Shown: in pieces, positions 54,382 through 63,011 of the stretch
Position numbering within the stretch: the stretch's first letter is position 1
How the letters are laid out: each line of letters begins with the position of its first letter
The notes under the pieces: generated by a model
What the model was told of the DNA's origin: nothing
Seen by the model: only the letters and a program-made list of their open reading frames with translations
Databases searched by the model: none
Assembly (NCBI GenBank): GCA_002690495.1
Contig: NZEV01000023.1
Location: 95,009-159,008, forward strand
Origin: Legionellales bacterium
GTDB taxonomy: Bacteria; Pseudomonadota; Gammaproteobacteria; Comchoanobacterales; Comchoanobacteraceae
DNA length: 64,000 nucleotides
Direction of reading: 5' to 3'
Translations under genes and position numbers: made by a program

Positions 54382-55035
54382 ATGGATCAAGAAATATTTG
54401 ATTTGATTGGATATCATTTCCAGAATAAAAAAATCCTCGAGCAAGCCTTGACGCATCGTAGCTATAGTAAAACCCATAATGAAAGATTAGAGTTTCTTGG
54501 GGATGCATTACTTGGACTCATCATGAGTGATTGGCTCTACGTACATCACCAGGGCACAGAGGGTGACCTTAGCTTAATCAGATCAAACTTAGTGAATAAA
54601 AACACCCTTGCTAAAATTGCGAAACAGTTAAAGCTCTCGGAATTTATTCAAGTTGGTGGTGGCGCTAGTAAGTCAAATAATAATTTACTCGCTAATGTGA
54701 CTGAAGCAATCATCGGCGCTATTTATCTTGATAGCGATTGGAGTAATACAAAATCTGTTGTCTTAAATTGGTACGAGAAGGAATTATCTCAACCTATCGA
54801 TACCATCAATCAAAAAGATTTTAAAAGCCAATTACAGGAATCATGCCACAAACTACAACGCCCTTCACCTAAATACACCATTTTAAAAACAATCGGGGAT
54901 CTCCACGAACAAACATTCTTTGTCTCAGTCAAAGTCCATCACTTGACTTGTTCGGGCTCAGGCTCTAGTAAAAAGGCAGCTGAACAAAATGCAGCAAAAA
55001 CAATGTTAGGAAAATTAAATGACCAAGAAAATTAA
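54382..55035 (+). CDS. rnc: Ribonuclease III
   Basis: A 217-aa dsRNA endonuclease. Signature HNERLEFLGDALLG with the catalytic Glu and Asp, second acidic site VTEAIIGAIYLDSDW, and the C-terminal dsRNA-binding domain (DFKSQLQESCHKLQ, GSGSSKKAAEQNAAKTML). The start at 54382 follows the lepB stop by 2 nt; an open frame extends back into lepB. Overlaps era by 17 nt. Confidence 0.96.
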   Translation: MDQEIFDLIGYHFQNKKILEQALTHRSYSKTHNERLEFLGDALLGLIMSDWLYVHHQGTEGDLSLIRSNLVNKNTLAKIAKQLKLSEFIQVGGGASKSNNNLLANVTEAIIGAIYLDSDWSNTKSVVLNWYEKELSQPIDTINQKDFKSQLQESCHKLQRPSPKYTILKTIGDLHEQTFFVSVKVHHLTCSGSGSSKKAAEQNAAKTMLGKLNDQEN

Positions 55036-55882
55036 TACCGCATCCTTTGCACTACTGGGAAGAACTAATGTGGGAAAATCCACTTTACTGAACCACCTCT
55101 TGAATGAAGATATCGCGATCACATCGCATAAACATCATACCACTCGCACCAAAATATTAGGTGTGCTCAATGAAGATAATTACCAATTAATCTTCCTCGA
55201 CACCCCAGGTTTGGGACAAAAAACGCATAATCCCATTCAAAGACTCATGATGCGCACAACCCAAGCTTGCATGACAGAGGCCGATGTATTCCTTTTTATG
55301 ATTGACACTGAAAACCTAACCTCTACGGATCATAAACTACTTGAAATTCTTAAAGAACATCATAAGGAGATTATCCTCATCATCAATAAAATAGATGTCC
55401 TAGACCATCATCAACTAGAGCATTTCATGACCTCACCCCCAGATGGTGTCAGTAGTGTTATTCCACTCAGTGCAAAAAGAGAATCCAACCTTGATTTACT
55501 CATTGGTCGATTAAAACTTAGCTGTGAACAATCAACACAACAATATGAAAAAACTTACATTACCAACCAAACTCATGACGTCATGATGTCCGAAATTGTG
55601 CGGGAACAAATCCTCACCTTTTGTCACCAAGAAGTTCCTCATGAACTCAAAGTTGAAATAGAAAAATACATTGAGAAACCAAAAATCAATGAAGTTCATG
55701 TGCTCATTACAGTCAAAAATAATAACCATAAAAAAATCATTATCGGAAAACAAGGACAAAACCTAAAACGCATTGGTACGAATGCCCGACTCAAAATTGA
55801 ACACTTCTTAAATAAAAAGGTCATGATGAAAATCTGGGTCAAAGTTGATGATCACTGGATGGACTCTGCCCAATATGAATGA
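55019..55882 (+). CDS. era: GTPase Era
   Basis: A 287-aa GTPase for 30S assembly. G1 GRTNVGKST, G2 SHKHHTTRTKI, G3 DTPGLG, G4 NKID; C-terminal KH domain with IIGKQGQNLKRIGTNARLKIE and the terminal FLNKKVMMKIWVKV. G1 reads Arg-Thr where most Era have Arg-Pro. Overlaps rnc (17 nt) and recO (8 nt). Confidence 0.96.
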   Translation: MTKKINTASFALLGRTNVGKSTLLNHLLNEDIAITSHKHHTTRTKILGVLNEDNYQLIFLDTPGLGQKTHNPIQRLMMRTTQACMTEADVFLFMIDTENLTSTDHKLLEILKEHHKEIILIINKIDVLDHHQLEHFMTSPPDGVSSVIPLSAKRESNLDLLIGRLKLSCEQSTQQYEKTYITNQTHDVMMSEIVREQILTFCHQEVPHELKVEIEKYIEKPKINEVHVLITVKNNNHKKIIIGKQGQNLKRIGTNARLKIEHFLNKKVMMKIWVKVDDHWMDSAQYE

Positions 55883-56525
55883 AATCAAAGACGCTGCGAT
55901 TATCCTGCATCAAAGACCATACCGCGAAACAAGCATCATTATCGACTGCATTACAAAATATCATGGTCGTCAATCCTTTATCTGTAAGGGAGTCAAAAAA
56001 CAAGGGCGTATAACATTATCCAATGTTCAACCATTCCAAACACTACAAGTCATATGGACTAACAAACCCTCCCAAGATTTACATTACATTAAAAGTCTCG
56101 AAGTGATTACCCCCATTTGGTTAACCGGAATCCGTTTAAAATGTGGTATTTATCTGAATAAACTAATGTATCGATTTCTAAATAAGAATGAACACTACTC
56201 AGAATTATTTTCATCATTTATCTCTGTGATTCAAGGTATTGAGCAAGATCAAGATTTAGAGTTGCATTTACGCCAATTCGAGCAACAATTATTTTCCTCG
56301 ATAGGCTATGCAATTCCATTCCATCAAATACAGAATCCATCGAGTGTTTATGACTATGACATTCAGGAAGGCTTTCAAGAACATGGGGAACAACATCAAT
56401 TCCTCGGCAAGGAACTGTTGTTGATTCAAGCACTCTCATTGAATAACGTATCAACAAGAAAAGTCGCAAAATCACTCTCAAGAACCATCATCTCTCAATT
56501 ATATGCTTTACATCGAGATATATAA
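55875..56525 (+). CDS. recO: DNA repair protein RecO
   Basis: A 216-aa recombination mediator that helps RecR load RecA. N-terminal OB fold: AAIILHQRPYRETSIIIDCITKYHGRQSFICKGVKK; C-terminal helical domain (LHLRQFEQQLFSSIGYAI). The zinc Cys set of many RecO proteins is absent, as in E. coli RecO. The start MNEIKD at 55875 overlaps the era stop. In many relatives pdxJ and acpS follow; here they do not. Confidence 0.92.
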   Translation: MNEIKDAAIILHQRPYRETSIIIDCITKYHGRQSFICKGVKKQGRITLSNVQPFQTLQVIWTNKPSQDLHYIKSLEVITPIWLTGIRLKCGIYLNKLMYRFLNKNEHYSELFSSFISVIQGIEQDQDLELHLRQFEQQLFSSIGYAIPFHQIQNPSSVYDYDIQEGFQEHGEQHQFLGKELLLIQALSLNNVSTRKVAKSLSRTIISQLYALHRDI

Positions 56526-56543
56526 TGAGATATTCTCGGATTT

Positions 56544-56768
56544 ATGCCTCGGCCCACTGTAATTATAGATTCCTCCCCTCACTCACCAAGACAGTCGGTG
56601 GATGAATTATTTATCCTTATCACTACAATACTTTCGCTGATCTTGCTTGCACTCTCAGTCACTTTCGTATTCAGTGATCCATTGCTTTGCACACTCAATC
56701 TTTTTCTCGGCATTCTTGTAATAGATACGTTTGTGGCGGCACCATCAAGCGCCAAATTTGCCTATTGA
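56544..56768 (+). CDS. Small membrane protein (74 aa)
   Basis: Not recognised. A 74-aa protein with a polar N-terminus (PRPTVIIDSSPHSPRQ) and two likely membrane helices (~23-44 and ~48-64). It begins 18 nt after recO, in the place where pdxJ often sits. A TATAAT at 56521 overlaps the recO stop and may drive it; a GAGA-TAT-TCTC inverted repeat lies between. No Shine-Dalgarno. Its short length leaves some doubt. Confidence 0.45.
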   Translation: MPRPTVIIDSSPHSPRQSVDELFILITTILSLILLALSVTFVFSDPLLCTLNLFLGILVIDTFVAAPSSAKFAY

Positions 56769-56809
56769 GTACTTTTCAGTTAGAATCATATTTTTAATTG
56801 GAGAAAAGC

Positions 56810-57361
56810 ATGATTGGAATCGATCAAAAATTACCAGAATTTAATTTAACAATGGTGCTTCCTGGCTTTAATGAGCATAGTGAAAATAATCAGTCTGCAT
56901 TTGAGCAGTTTAACCTAGATAGCTTTCCAGGAAAATGGAAAGTCATTTACTTTTATCCTAAAGACTTCACATTTGTTTGTCCCACTGAAATCATCGATTT
57001 TGCAAGACTACAAAAGCAATTTGACGCGAATGATGCCGTATTGATCGGTGGCAGTACAGATAATGAATTTTGTAAACTAGCTTGGCGTCGTGAACATCCT
57101 GGTTTAAATCGTTTAAATCACTACAGCTTTGCAGACCCATCTGGATTATTCACTAGATCTTTAGGACTAATGTCTGAAGCGAACGTACCATATCGTGCAA
57201 CTTTAATTGTAGATCCACAAAATATTGTTAAGCATATCACTGTTAATACCCTCGACGTTGGTCGTAGTCCTGCTGAAACGCTTCGTTGCCTTCAAGCATT
57301 ACAATCCGGTGGCTTAACAGCATGTGATTGGCAACCTGGCAAAGAACTTATTTCTGCCTAA
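56810..57361 (+). CDS. Peroxiredoxin (AhpC/Prx1-type 2-Cys)
   Basis: A 183-aa thiol peroxidase. The peroxidatic Cys57 lies in YPKDFTFVCPTEIIDFA and the resolving Cys172 in LTACDWQPGK. A GGAG Shine-Dalgarno precedes the ATG at 56810; an in-frame TTG four codons upstream is not needed. It reduces H2O2 and organic peroxides, with AhpF or thioredoxin as partner. Convergent with queH with no gap. Confidence 0.92.
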   Translation: MIGIDQKLPEFNLTMVLPGFNEHSENNQSAFEQFNLDSFPGKWKVIYFYPKDFTFVCPTEIIDFARLQKQFDANDAVLIGGSTDNEFCKLAWRREHPGLNRLNHYSFADPSGLFTRSLGLMSEANVPYRATLIVDPQNIVKHITVNTLDVGRSPAETLRCLQALQSGGLTACDWQPGKELISA

Positions 57362-58009
57362 TTAGTGCTCAAGCGTATAATAGTCCTGACCTAATTTAAT
57401 TTTTGAGCGATTATTTTTTACTCTCCACTGGTTTGTATCCCGCAGTGAATAAACACAACCACAATATTGTTGCTGATAAAATTGCTCCTGTTTAGATAAG
57501 GTAATCATTCTTTTTGATCCATCGTTTTTGCGCCAATTGAATGTCCAGTACTCTAACGTTGCAAAACTTGCGACAGCAGCTTGCCCAGCACGATTGATTT
57601 GATCCATATCCTTCCAACGAGAAATACCAAGACTACTACTGATCATATCAAATTGGTGTTGTAACGCATATCGAGCAGTTCTTTCAAAGCGTTCTTCAAA
57701 GCAACCTGTACACCTTTTACCACGCTCAGGCTGATCATGGAATTGATCTAATCTTGCAAACCAATCTTCTCGATCTTGATCGTAGGTCTCATCTTCATCA
57801 ATAAATGGAACACCCAGTTTTTTTGCATAACGCTTGTTTTCTTCTTTTCGTAAAAGATACTCTTTCTCAGGATGAATATTTGGATTATAAAAATATAACG
57901 TATAATCTATACCACTTTCCTTAAGCTTTAACATAATATCAGCACAACATGGTGCGCAGCATGTGTGCAATAATAATTTTCTCTTACCATTCGGTAAAGC
58001 TAACTTCAT
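57362..58009 (-). CDS. queH: Epoxyqueuosine reductase QueH
   Basis: A 215-aa Fe-S enzyme for the last step of queuosine synthesis on tRNA. It has [13 protein letters not shown] (Cys17-Cys18), [12 protein letters not shown], the [16 protein letters not shown] pair and the late Cys motif YCGCVYSL. QueH replaces the unrelated QueG. The start overlaps the fmt stop by 4 nt. Confidence 0.92.
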   Translation of the reverse strand: MKLALPNGKRKLLLHTCCAPCCADIMLKLKESGIDYTLYFYNPNIHPEKEYLLRKEENKRYAKKLGVPFIDEDETYDQDREDWFARLDQFHDQPERGKRCTGCFEERFERTARYALQHQFDMISSSLGISRWKDMDQINRAGQAAVASFATLEYWTFNWRKNDGSKRMITLSKQEQFYQQQYCGCVYSLRDTNQWRVKNNRSKIKLGQDYYTLEH

Positions 58010-58944
58010 ATTTGCATCCCTTTTTGAAACTTTTTTTGATTACCACGTAATATATCAACCATTTGCATTCTTTTCTTACCTGGTAATTGGGCCTCTACAA
58101 TACATATCGAGCCATTTTGACACCTCACCCATAAACCGTCTGAATTGATATCAATGATCGTTCCAACAGGTTGCTGATGTTCTCCAAGCAGATATTTTGT
58201 TTTGAAAATCTTTAAAATACCACTCTCAACATCCGCATATGCATGAGGCCAATCATAGTAAGCTCTAACCATGGCATCGATCTGCTCTGCGGGCATATTC
58301 CAATCAATGTGACCTGCGTGTTTAGCTATTTTGGGCGCATAAGTCACTTTCTCACTATTTTGAACAATACGTTCTGGTAACTGATCTTTTTCCCAAGCAC
58401 AAATGGCCTCTATGAGTAAATCTGCCCCCCCCTCAAATAAACGTTGACCCAATGAAAGCGTATGATCATTCTCTTTCACTGGAATTTGTTTTTGATATAG
58501 GAGATCGCCTGCATCTATTTCTGCACTCATTTGAATAATGGAAACACCGGCTATTTGATCTCTATTTAAAATAGTATGTTCCACTGGGCTACATCCTCGC
58601 CACTTTGGCAATAAAGATGGATGAATATTCAGTGCTGTACAAACCTCAAACCACTGACTGGGAATGATTTTGCCATATGCAACACAAATAAATAAATCAA
58701 TGTCATATGCTTTGAACGTTTCAAATGCTTCATCCGTCTTTATGGTCATGGGCGTCCACGTCGGAATATTATTTTTTTCTGCAAGTTGTTTTACTGACGT
58801 CGCTTTTAATTTCAATCCTCGACCGGATTTTCTATCTGGATTTGTTAAAACCACACTTGGTATATAACCCGCTTGAATTAACACTTCGAGAGGTTGGCAT
58901 GCAAAATGATCACTACCTGCATACATGATCTTAATTTCTGACAT
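58006..58944 (-). CDS. fmt: Methionyl-tRNA formyltransferase
   Basis: A 312-aa enzyme that formylates initiator Met-tRNA. It has [17 protein letters not shown], the catalytic region [23 protein letters not shown] (Asn-His-Pro-Ser-Leu-Leu-Pro motif), [15 protein letters not shown] and the C-terminal tRNA-binding domain ([13 protein letters not shown]). It begins 2 nt after def, the normal def-fmt pairing. Confidence 0.96.
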   Translation of the reverse strand: MSEIKIMYAGSDHFACQPLEVLIQAGYIPSVVLTNPDRKSGRGLKLKATSVKQLAEKNNIPTWTPMTIKTDEAFETFKAYDIDLFICVAYGKIIPSQWFEVCTALNIHPSLLPKWRGCSPVEHTILNRDQIAGVSIIQMSAEIDAGDLLYQKQIPVKENDHTLSLGQRLFEGGADLLIEAICAWEKDQLPERIVQNSEKVTYAPKIAKHAGHIDWNMPAEQIDAMVRAYYDWPHAYADVESGILKIFKTKYLLGEHQQPVGTIIDINSDGLWVRCQNGSICIVEAQLPGKKRMQMVDILRGNQKKFQKGMQI

Positions 58945-58946
58945 CT

Positions 58947-59459
58947 TTAACTCTTATTTTTTTTTCGGGCTTTTGTAATCTTATGCAAGATGAGTTTACG
59001 TTTAACAAGACCAAGTCGATCAATATACACTAGACCGTCAAGGTGATCAATTTCATGTTGTATACATTTTGCCATAAATCCATCAACTTCTAATGTAATC
59101 GGCTTTCCATATCGATCAAGCGCTTGAATCTTTATTCTCTCAGCGCGTACAACCCGATGATATCCCATGTTTAATAACGACATACATCCCTCATGGGTAT
59201 TCGTCTCACCATGCTTTTCAATAATATACGGATTCACTAAGCACAAAGGCTGATTTTTATCTTCACTAAAATCAATGACTGTCACTCGATATGGGAACCC
59301 AAGCTGATTGGCAGCAAGTGCTGCACAGTCTTTCTGCGCATAATGCGTTTCAAACATATCATCAACCATTTTTTGAAAGTCGTCACCAAAATCGGTTACT
59401 TCTTTTGTTTTCTTCGAAAGCACTGGGTTAGGGTATTGCAATATCTCTAAAATAGCCAT
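58947..59459 (-). CDS. def: Peptide deformylase
   Basis: A 170-aa metalloenzyme removing the N-terminal formyl group. Motifs: AANQLGFPYRV (normally GLAAxQ), EGCMSL (Cys ligand) and QHEIDHLDG (HExxH). Gly-Leu of motif 1 is replaced by Ala-Leu (CAALAANQLG). First gene of def-fmt-queH, with a leaderless-type promoter. Confidence 0.95.
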   Translation of the reverse strand: MAILEILQYPNPVLSKKTKEVTDFGDDFQKMVDDMFETHYAQKDCAALAANQLGFPYRVTVIDFSEDKNQPLCLVNPYIIEKHGETNTHEGCMSLLNMGYHRVVRAERIKIQALDRYGKPITLEVDGFMAKCIQHEIDHLDGLVYIDRLGLVKRKLILHKITKARKKNKS

Positions 59460-59465
59460 TGGATT

Positions 59466-59494
59466 ATCATAAGATACCGTGTAAAAGATATCAA
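59466..59494 (-). promoter_or_regulatory. Promoter of def-fmt-queH, leaderless geometry
   Basis: Minus strand: TTGATA, 17-bp spacer, TATGAT, then 6 nt to the def ATG at 59459. No Shine-Dalgarno is present. Confidence 0.6.
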
Positions 59495-59564
59495 TAATTT
59501 TTATTAGTACATAGACAGAGACAACTGGTATATTTAAAATTGAATTTTTAATTACAGGAAGCCT

Positions 59565-60344
59565 ATGAATATTCTAATGTGCAAGCCCACTTTTTTCGAT
59601 GTTGATTATCAAATTAACCCCTGGATGAGACAAGAGCGACCTGTCAACAAAGCACGTGCACAGTCCCAGTGGCAGTCACTTTATCAAACCATACAGCAGC
59701 TTGGAGGGAAAATTGACCTCATAGAACCACAACAAGGGTTACCAGATATGGTTTTCACCGCAAATGCAGGACTTATTCATAGAAAAAAAGTGATTGTAGC
59801 CAATTTCAAACACCCTGAGAGACAAGGAGAAAGTCAATATTTTAAAAACTGGTTTGCACAAAATCATTTCCAGGTATTTGAAACAGACATCCCATTTGAA
59901 GGTGCTGGAGACGCGTTATTTGCTGGAGAGACATTATTCGTCGGACACGGCTTTCGAAGCCATCATCGTATTGTTCATTGGATTGAGGAACAGTGGGAGC
60001 GACCTGTGACTGCGCTTGAGTTAGTGAATCCATCGTTTTACCATCTTGATACCTGCTTTTGCCCCCTAAACAGTACAAATGCATTATGGTATCCGGCTGC
60101 TTTTTCAAAAAAAAGTCAACAATTACTCGAAAATGAGTTAAATCTTTTATCTGTTTCACAAAAAGAAGCGGAATTATTTGCATGTAATGCCGTTGTGATC
60201 AATCGAGACGTTATTCTTCCAAAAGACTGTACAAAGATTATAACATTATTAGAAAATCAAGGGTTCTCAACCCATTCGATCTCTACAACAGAATTTATTT
60301 TATCTGGCGGGTCATGCAAATGTCTTACACTCCATACCTCATAA
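59565..60344 (+). CDS. Amidinotransferase-fold hydrolase (DDAH-like)
   Basis: A 259-aa enzyme of the guanidino-modifying superfamily. It has LPDMVFTANAGLI (Asp and Asn of the substrate site), FEGAGDALF, YHLDTCFCPLN (catalytic His) and the C-terminal nucleophile region LSGGSCKCLTLH. The pattern fits dimethylarginine dimethylaminohydrolase or related arginine/ornithine hydrolases; the substrate is not certain. CAGGAAG precedes the ATG. Confidence 0.87.
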   Translation: MNILMCKPTFFDVDYQINPWMRQERPVNKARAQSQWQSLYQTIQQLGGKIDLIEPQQGLPDMVFTANAGLIHRKKVIVANFKHPERQGESQYFKNWFAQNHFQVFETDIPFEGAGDALFAGETLFVGHGFRSHHRIVHWIEEQWERPVTALELVNPSFYHLDTCFCPLNSTNALWYPAAFSKKSQQLLENELNLLSVSQKEAELFACNAVVINRDVILPKDCTKIITLLENQGFSTHSISTTEFILSGGSCKCLTLHTS

Positions 60345-60347
60345 TAC

Positions 60348-60413
60348 GCACAAATAAATCTCTAGACATGTCAAATATCGCTCATTTAAGGTAAAATTTT
60401 GCACAAATAAATC
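60348..60413 (+). repeat. Direct repeat GCACAAATAAATC x2
   Basis: An exact 13-bp repeat at 60348-60360 and 60401-60413, 53 nt apart centre to centre, upstream of the LuxR-type gene and its promoter. It may be a regulator binding site. Confidence 0.5.
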
Positions 60414-60447
60414 AATTGAAACCGTATATATTTATAAAATGTAACTA

Positions 60448-60456
60448 TGTTATAAA
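60448..60456 (+). promoter_or_regulatory. Extended -10 promoter of LuxR-type gene
   Basis: TG-T-TATAAA, 28 nt before the ATG at 60485, with AGGAG at 60473-60477 as Shine-Dalgarno. Confidence 0.5.
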
Positions 60457-60484
60457 AATGATTACAAAATTTAGGAGTTTCAAT

Positions 60485-60859
60485 ATGGCACAAATTGATT
60501 TAATTAAACAAGTATCATCACTTGTTGCAATGCTAACCCCCAGAAAGACTTTTTCTAAACAACACACTGTGAAGAAAAAAAAACCATTGTTACGTATTTC
60601 ATTAGATGGTGTTTTCCAAGGAAAATATTTAACTCGCCGAGAAGCTGAATGTGTGTTTTATGCAATGAAAAAACATACCATTAAGCGGACAGGAGAAATC
60701 ATGGTCTTATCACCAAGAACCGTCGAATTTTACCTCAAGCGAATTCGTAAAAAGCTCAATTGCGCTCGAAAAAAGGATTTAGTTCGTGCAATGCACAATA
60801 CTTCTTTTCTAAAAATATTTCATCCAATTAAAAATAAGTACGATGCCATTATCCAATAG
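60485..60859 (+). CDS. Stand-alone LuxR/GerE-type HTH protein (124 aa)
   Basis: A 124-aa protein whose C-terminal half is a LuxR-type helix-turn-helix: LTRREAECVFYAMKKHTIK, then LSPRTVEFYLKRIRKKLNCARKKDLVRAM. The N-terminal ~45 residues are basic and lack a receiver or autoinducer domain, so it resembles single-domain regulators such as GerE. The recognition helix keeps SPRTVEFYL. AGGAG fixes the start at 60485. Target genes unknown; the direct repeats upstream may be its own site. Confidence 0.82.
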   Translation: MAQIDLIKQVSSLVAMLTPRKTFSKQHTVKKKKPLLRISLDGVFQGKYLTRREAECVFYAMKKHTIKRTGEIMVLSPRTVEFYLKRIRKKLNCARKKDLVRAMHNTSFLKIFHPIKNKYDAIIQ

Positions 60860-60869
60860 TTAAACACCT

Positions 60870-60908
60870 CCACCCAATGATCTTTGTATACTATTGGTTG
60901 TTGGGTGG
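60870..60908 (+). repeat. Hairpin after LuxR-type gene
   Basis: CCACCCAA (60870-60877) pairs with TTGGGTGG (60901-60908) around a 23-nt loop that contains another CCAAT/ATTGG pair. It is followed by GATTATACAGG and no T-run, so it is a weak terminator at best; an RNA structure or DNA operator is also possible. Confidence 0.45.
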
Positions 60909-60923
60909 ATTATACAGGATCAC

Positions 60924-60951
60924 TTGACTTTCATCAGTCAATTGCTATCAT
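60924..60951 (+). promoter_or_regulatory. umuDC promoter with candidate operator
   Basis: TTGACT, 16-bp spacer, TATCAT. The -35 is one arm of an inverted repeat TTGACT-N6-AGTCAA (60924-60941). A damage-responsive repressor bound here would block the promoter. The classical enterobacterial CTGT-N8-ACAG box is absent, but N6-spaced LexA boxes are known in other gammaproteobacteria. Confidence 0.5.
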
Positions 60952-60975
60952 GATTAGTGTACATTATTCAAGATT

Positions 60976-61497
60976 ATGCAAAAAACACACGGTGGAAAAA
61001 GAGTTAAAGCGGGCCGACCTAAGGGAGTAGGACCATATGGTGAAAAGACAACCCCTATACGCATCCCTAATTCTAAAGTAGATTTTGTCAAACGGATTAT
61101 TAATCAAACATCATATAAAATACCTCTCTATAGTAGCGCTGTACCTGCAGGATTTCCATCTCCTGCAGACGATCATATTGAAGCACTATTAGACCTTAAT
61201 ACACATTTGATACAGAATCCATCCGCAACATTTATGGTCAGAGCCATCGGAGATTCGATGATAGGCGCGGGTATACACTCTGGAGACATTTTAATTGTGG
61301 ATCGATCAATCACACCGATGAATGATAAAATTGTCATCGCTGCAGTAGATGGTGAGCTGACGGTTAAACGTTTATATATCGAAAATAATGTGATGCAATT
61401 ACGATCTGAAAATCCAGCATACCCACCTATTCACGTACAGGAAGAGCAAGACACAATGATATGGGGCGTTGTTACAAATGTTATCCACAGCTTCTAA
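60976..61497 (+). CDS. umuD: UmuD-type self-cleaving SOS protein
   Basis: A 173-aa S24 peptidase-family subunit of DNA polymerase V. The N-terminus is basic (GGKRVKAGRPKGVGPYGEKT), then the self-cleavage site PAGFPSPADD (Ala58-Gly59). Ser94 in AIGDSM and Lys131 in LTVKRLY form the catalytic dyad, 37 residues apart as in E. coli. RecA-stimulated cleavage would activate it. It overlaps umuC by 20 nt. Confidence 0.93.
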   Translation: MQKTHGGKRVKAGRPKGVGPYGEKTTPIRIPNSKVDFVKRIINQTSYKIPLYSSAVPAGFPSPADDHIEALLDLNTHLIQNPSATFMVRAIGDSMIGAGIHSGDILIVDRSITPMNDKIVIAAVDGELTVKRLYIENNVMQLRSENPAYPPIHVQEEQDTMIWGVVTNVIHSF

Positions 61498-62740
61498 CAC
61501 CTATTTTGCACTAATTGATGCAAATAATTTTTATGCATCTTGTGAGCGATTGTTTCGTCCTGATTTGGATCATCAACCGATTGTTGTGTTATCTAATAAC
61601 GACGGCTGTGTCATTGCTCGATCAAATGAAGCAAAAGATTTAGGTGTAGAAATGGGCATCCCTTTTTATAAAATTCGAGATTTATGTCATCGTCACCATA
61701 TTCATATTTTCTCTTCTAATTACGCACTATATGGTGATCTTTCTCAAAGACTCATGAATCTGATATCTGCACAATATTCAGCGATGGAAGTGTATTCTAT
61801 TGACGAGGCGTTTATCTTATTAAATCCTAATGAACAACACCTCATAGATCAATTAAGATATGATATCCGTCAACAAATCGGTATCCCTGTATCCATTGGG
61901 ATAGGGCCTACGAAAACTTTAGCAAAAGTGGCTAATTACATTGCTAAAAAAGTCTTACACCAACCTATTTTTACTTTAGATCAATCTAATATCGAGTGGT
62001 TAAAACATATCCGTATAGAAGATGTGTGGGGTATAGGACGTCAGTGGTCTAAAAAACTGATTGCGCTTAATATTCATACCGCTCAAGATTTAGCAAACAC
62101 TAATCCAGCTTTGATTCAAAAAGCGTTTAATGTGGTACTCATGCGCATTACAAAAGAGCTGAATGGAATCAGCTGCTTAGCGTTAGAACAGCCTTCAGAT
62201 AAAAAAAGTATTTTATCCTCAAAGTCATTCTCTAAACCACTTCAAGACTACCATCTGATTAACCAAGCACTGAGTAGTTATTGTGCCAGGGCATGCCAAA
62301 AGTTAAGAGCTCAACAATCAAAAGCTGGCTATATTCAAGTCTTCTTAAAAACAAATCCCTTTTCCAAAAAGAGACCACAATACCACAATACCTGTGGCTA
62401 TCTACTCACCACACCAACAGATGACACCAGGCTCTTAGTCTCATCTGCCAAGATGTGCCTCAAAGCCATCTTTCGGAACGGATATACATATCACAAAACA
62501 GGTATTATGCTCTCTAACCTACAACCTAATCATATTCAACAACACCATTTACTCTATGATCATATTGATCTCAATGACTCCATGATGACAGTATTGGACC
62601 GTATCAACCATCGTTTTGGTAAAAATACACTGAAAATCGCCGCAGAAGGGTTACAACAACAGTGGCGCCCACGATGTCAAAAAAAATCTCCTAACTACAC
62701 AACAAGGTGGTCTGAGATTGTACAGGCAATCTGTCATTAA
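61478..62740 (+). CDS. umuC: DNA polymerase V subunit UmuC (Y family)
   Basis: A 420-aa translesion polymerase. It has FALIDANNFYASCERLFRPDL (first Asp), VVLSNNDGCVIARSNEAK, YSIDEAFI (catalytic Asp-Glu), VSIGIGPTKTLAKVANYIAKK and the UmuC C-terminal region (FSKPLQDYHLINQALSSYCARA). The ATG at 61478 lies inside umuD; an in-frame TTG at 61469 is a less likely start. Length matches E. coli UmuC (422). Confidence 0.95.
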   Translation: MLSTASNTYFALIDANNFYASCERLFRPDLDHQPIVVLSNNDGCVIARSNEAKDLGVEMGIPFYKIRDLCHRHHIHIFSSNYALYGDLSQRLMNLISAQYSAMEVYSIDEAFILLNPNEQHLIDQLRYDIRQQIGIPVSIGIGPTKTLAKVANYIAKKVLHQPIFTLDQSNIEWLKHIRIEDVWGIGRQWSKKLIALNIHTAQDLANTNPALIQKAFNVVLMRITKELNGISCLALEQPSDKKSILSSKSFSKPLQDYHLINQALSSYCARACQKLRAQQSKAGYIQVFLKTNPFSKKRPQYHNTCGYLLTTPTDDTRLLVSSAKMCLKAIFRNGYTYHKTGIMLSNLQPNHIQQHHLLYDHIDLNDSMMTVLDRINHRFGKNTLKIAAEGLQQQWRPRCQKKSPNYTTRWSEIVQAICH

Positions 62741-62761
62741 CTACAAGAAAGTAGTATAATG

Positions 62762-62927
62762 TGCTATAAACATCCATCAGGAAAGATTTAAAATGAAATT
62801 CCTCTATTGATCTAAAACGATTTTTAAAATACTTCTTTTATCGTCGTGATATCATATTTTTTACACTATCTTAATAGTCTCAGGCCTGATCTTCCTATCA
62901 TATCTAAATCATTGTGAAGATGTTTAG
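62762..62927 (+). pseudogene. Possible decayed small membrane-protein gene
   Basis: TG-C-TATAAA (62762-62770), AGGAAAG and an ATG at 62793 precede a frame that reads MKFLY, then stops at TGA (62808). Reading on in the same frame gives SKTIFKILLLSS, a second TGA (62847), and a hydrophobic YHIFYTILIVSGLIFLS up to TAG at 62925. Both TGAs could come from TGG (Trp). The rest of 62741-63011 shows nothing else. Alternatively only a 5-codon leader is translated. Confidence 0.3.
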
Positions 62928-63011
62928 TTCCTTAATCGAAAATGAATGATTTAACAGACTCAATATCATCACATTTATAAATAATTACATGAGTGTACAA
63001 ACTGATATTCT

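Noticed and set aside
62793..62927. TGA read as tryptophan (genetic code change)
   Set aside because: TGA ends clearly full-length genes such as hemE and yejB, and Trp codons in conserved proteins are TGG.
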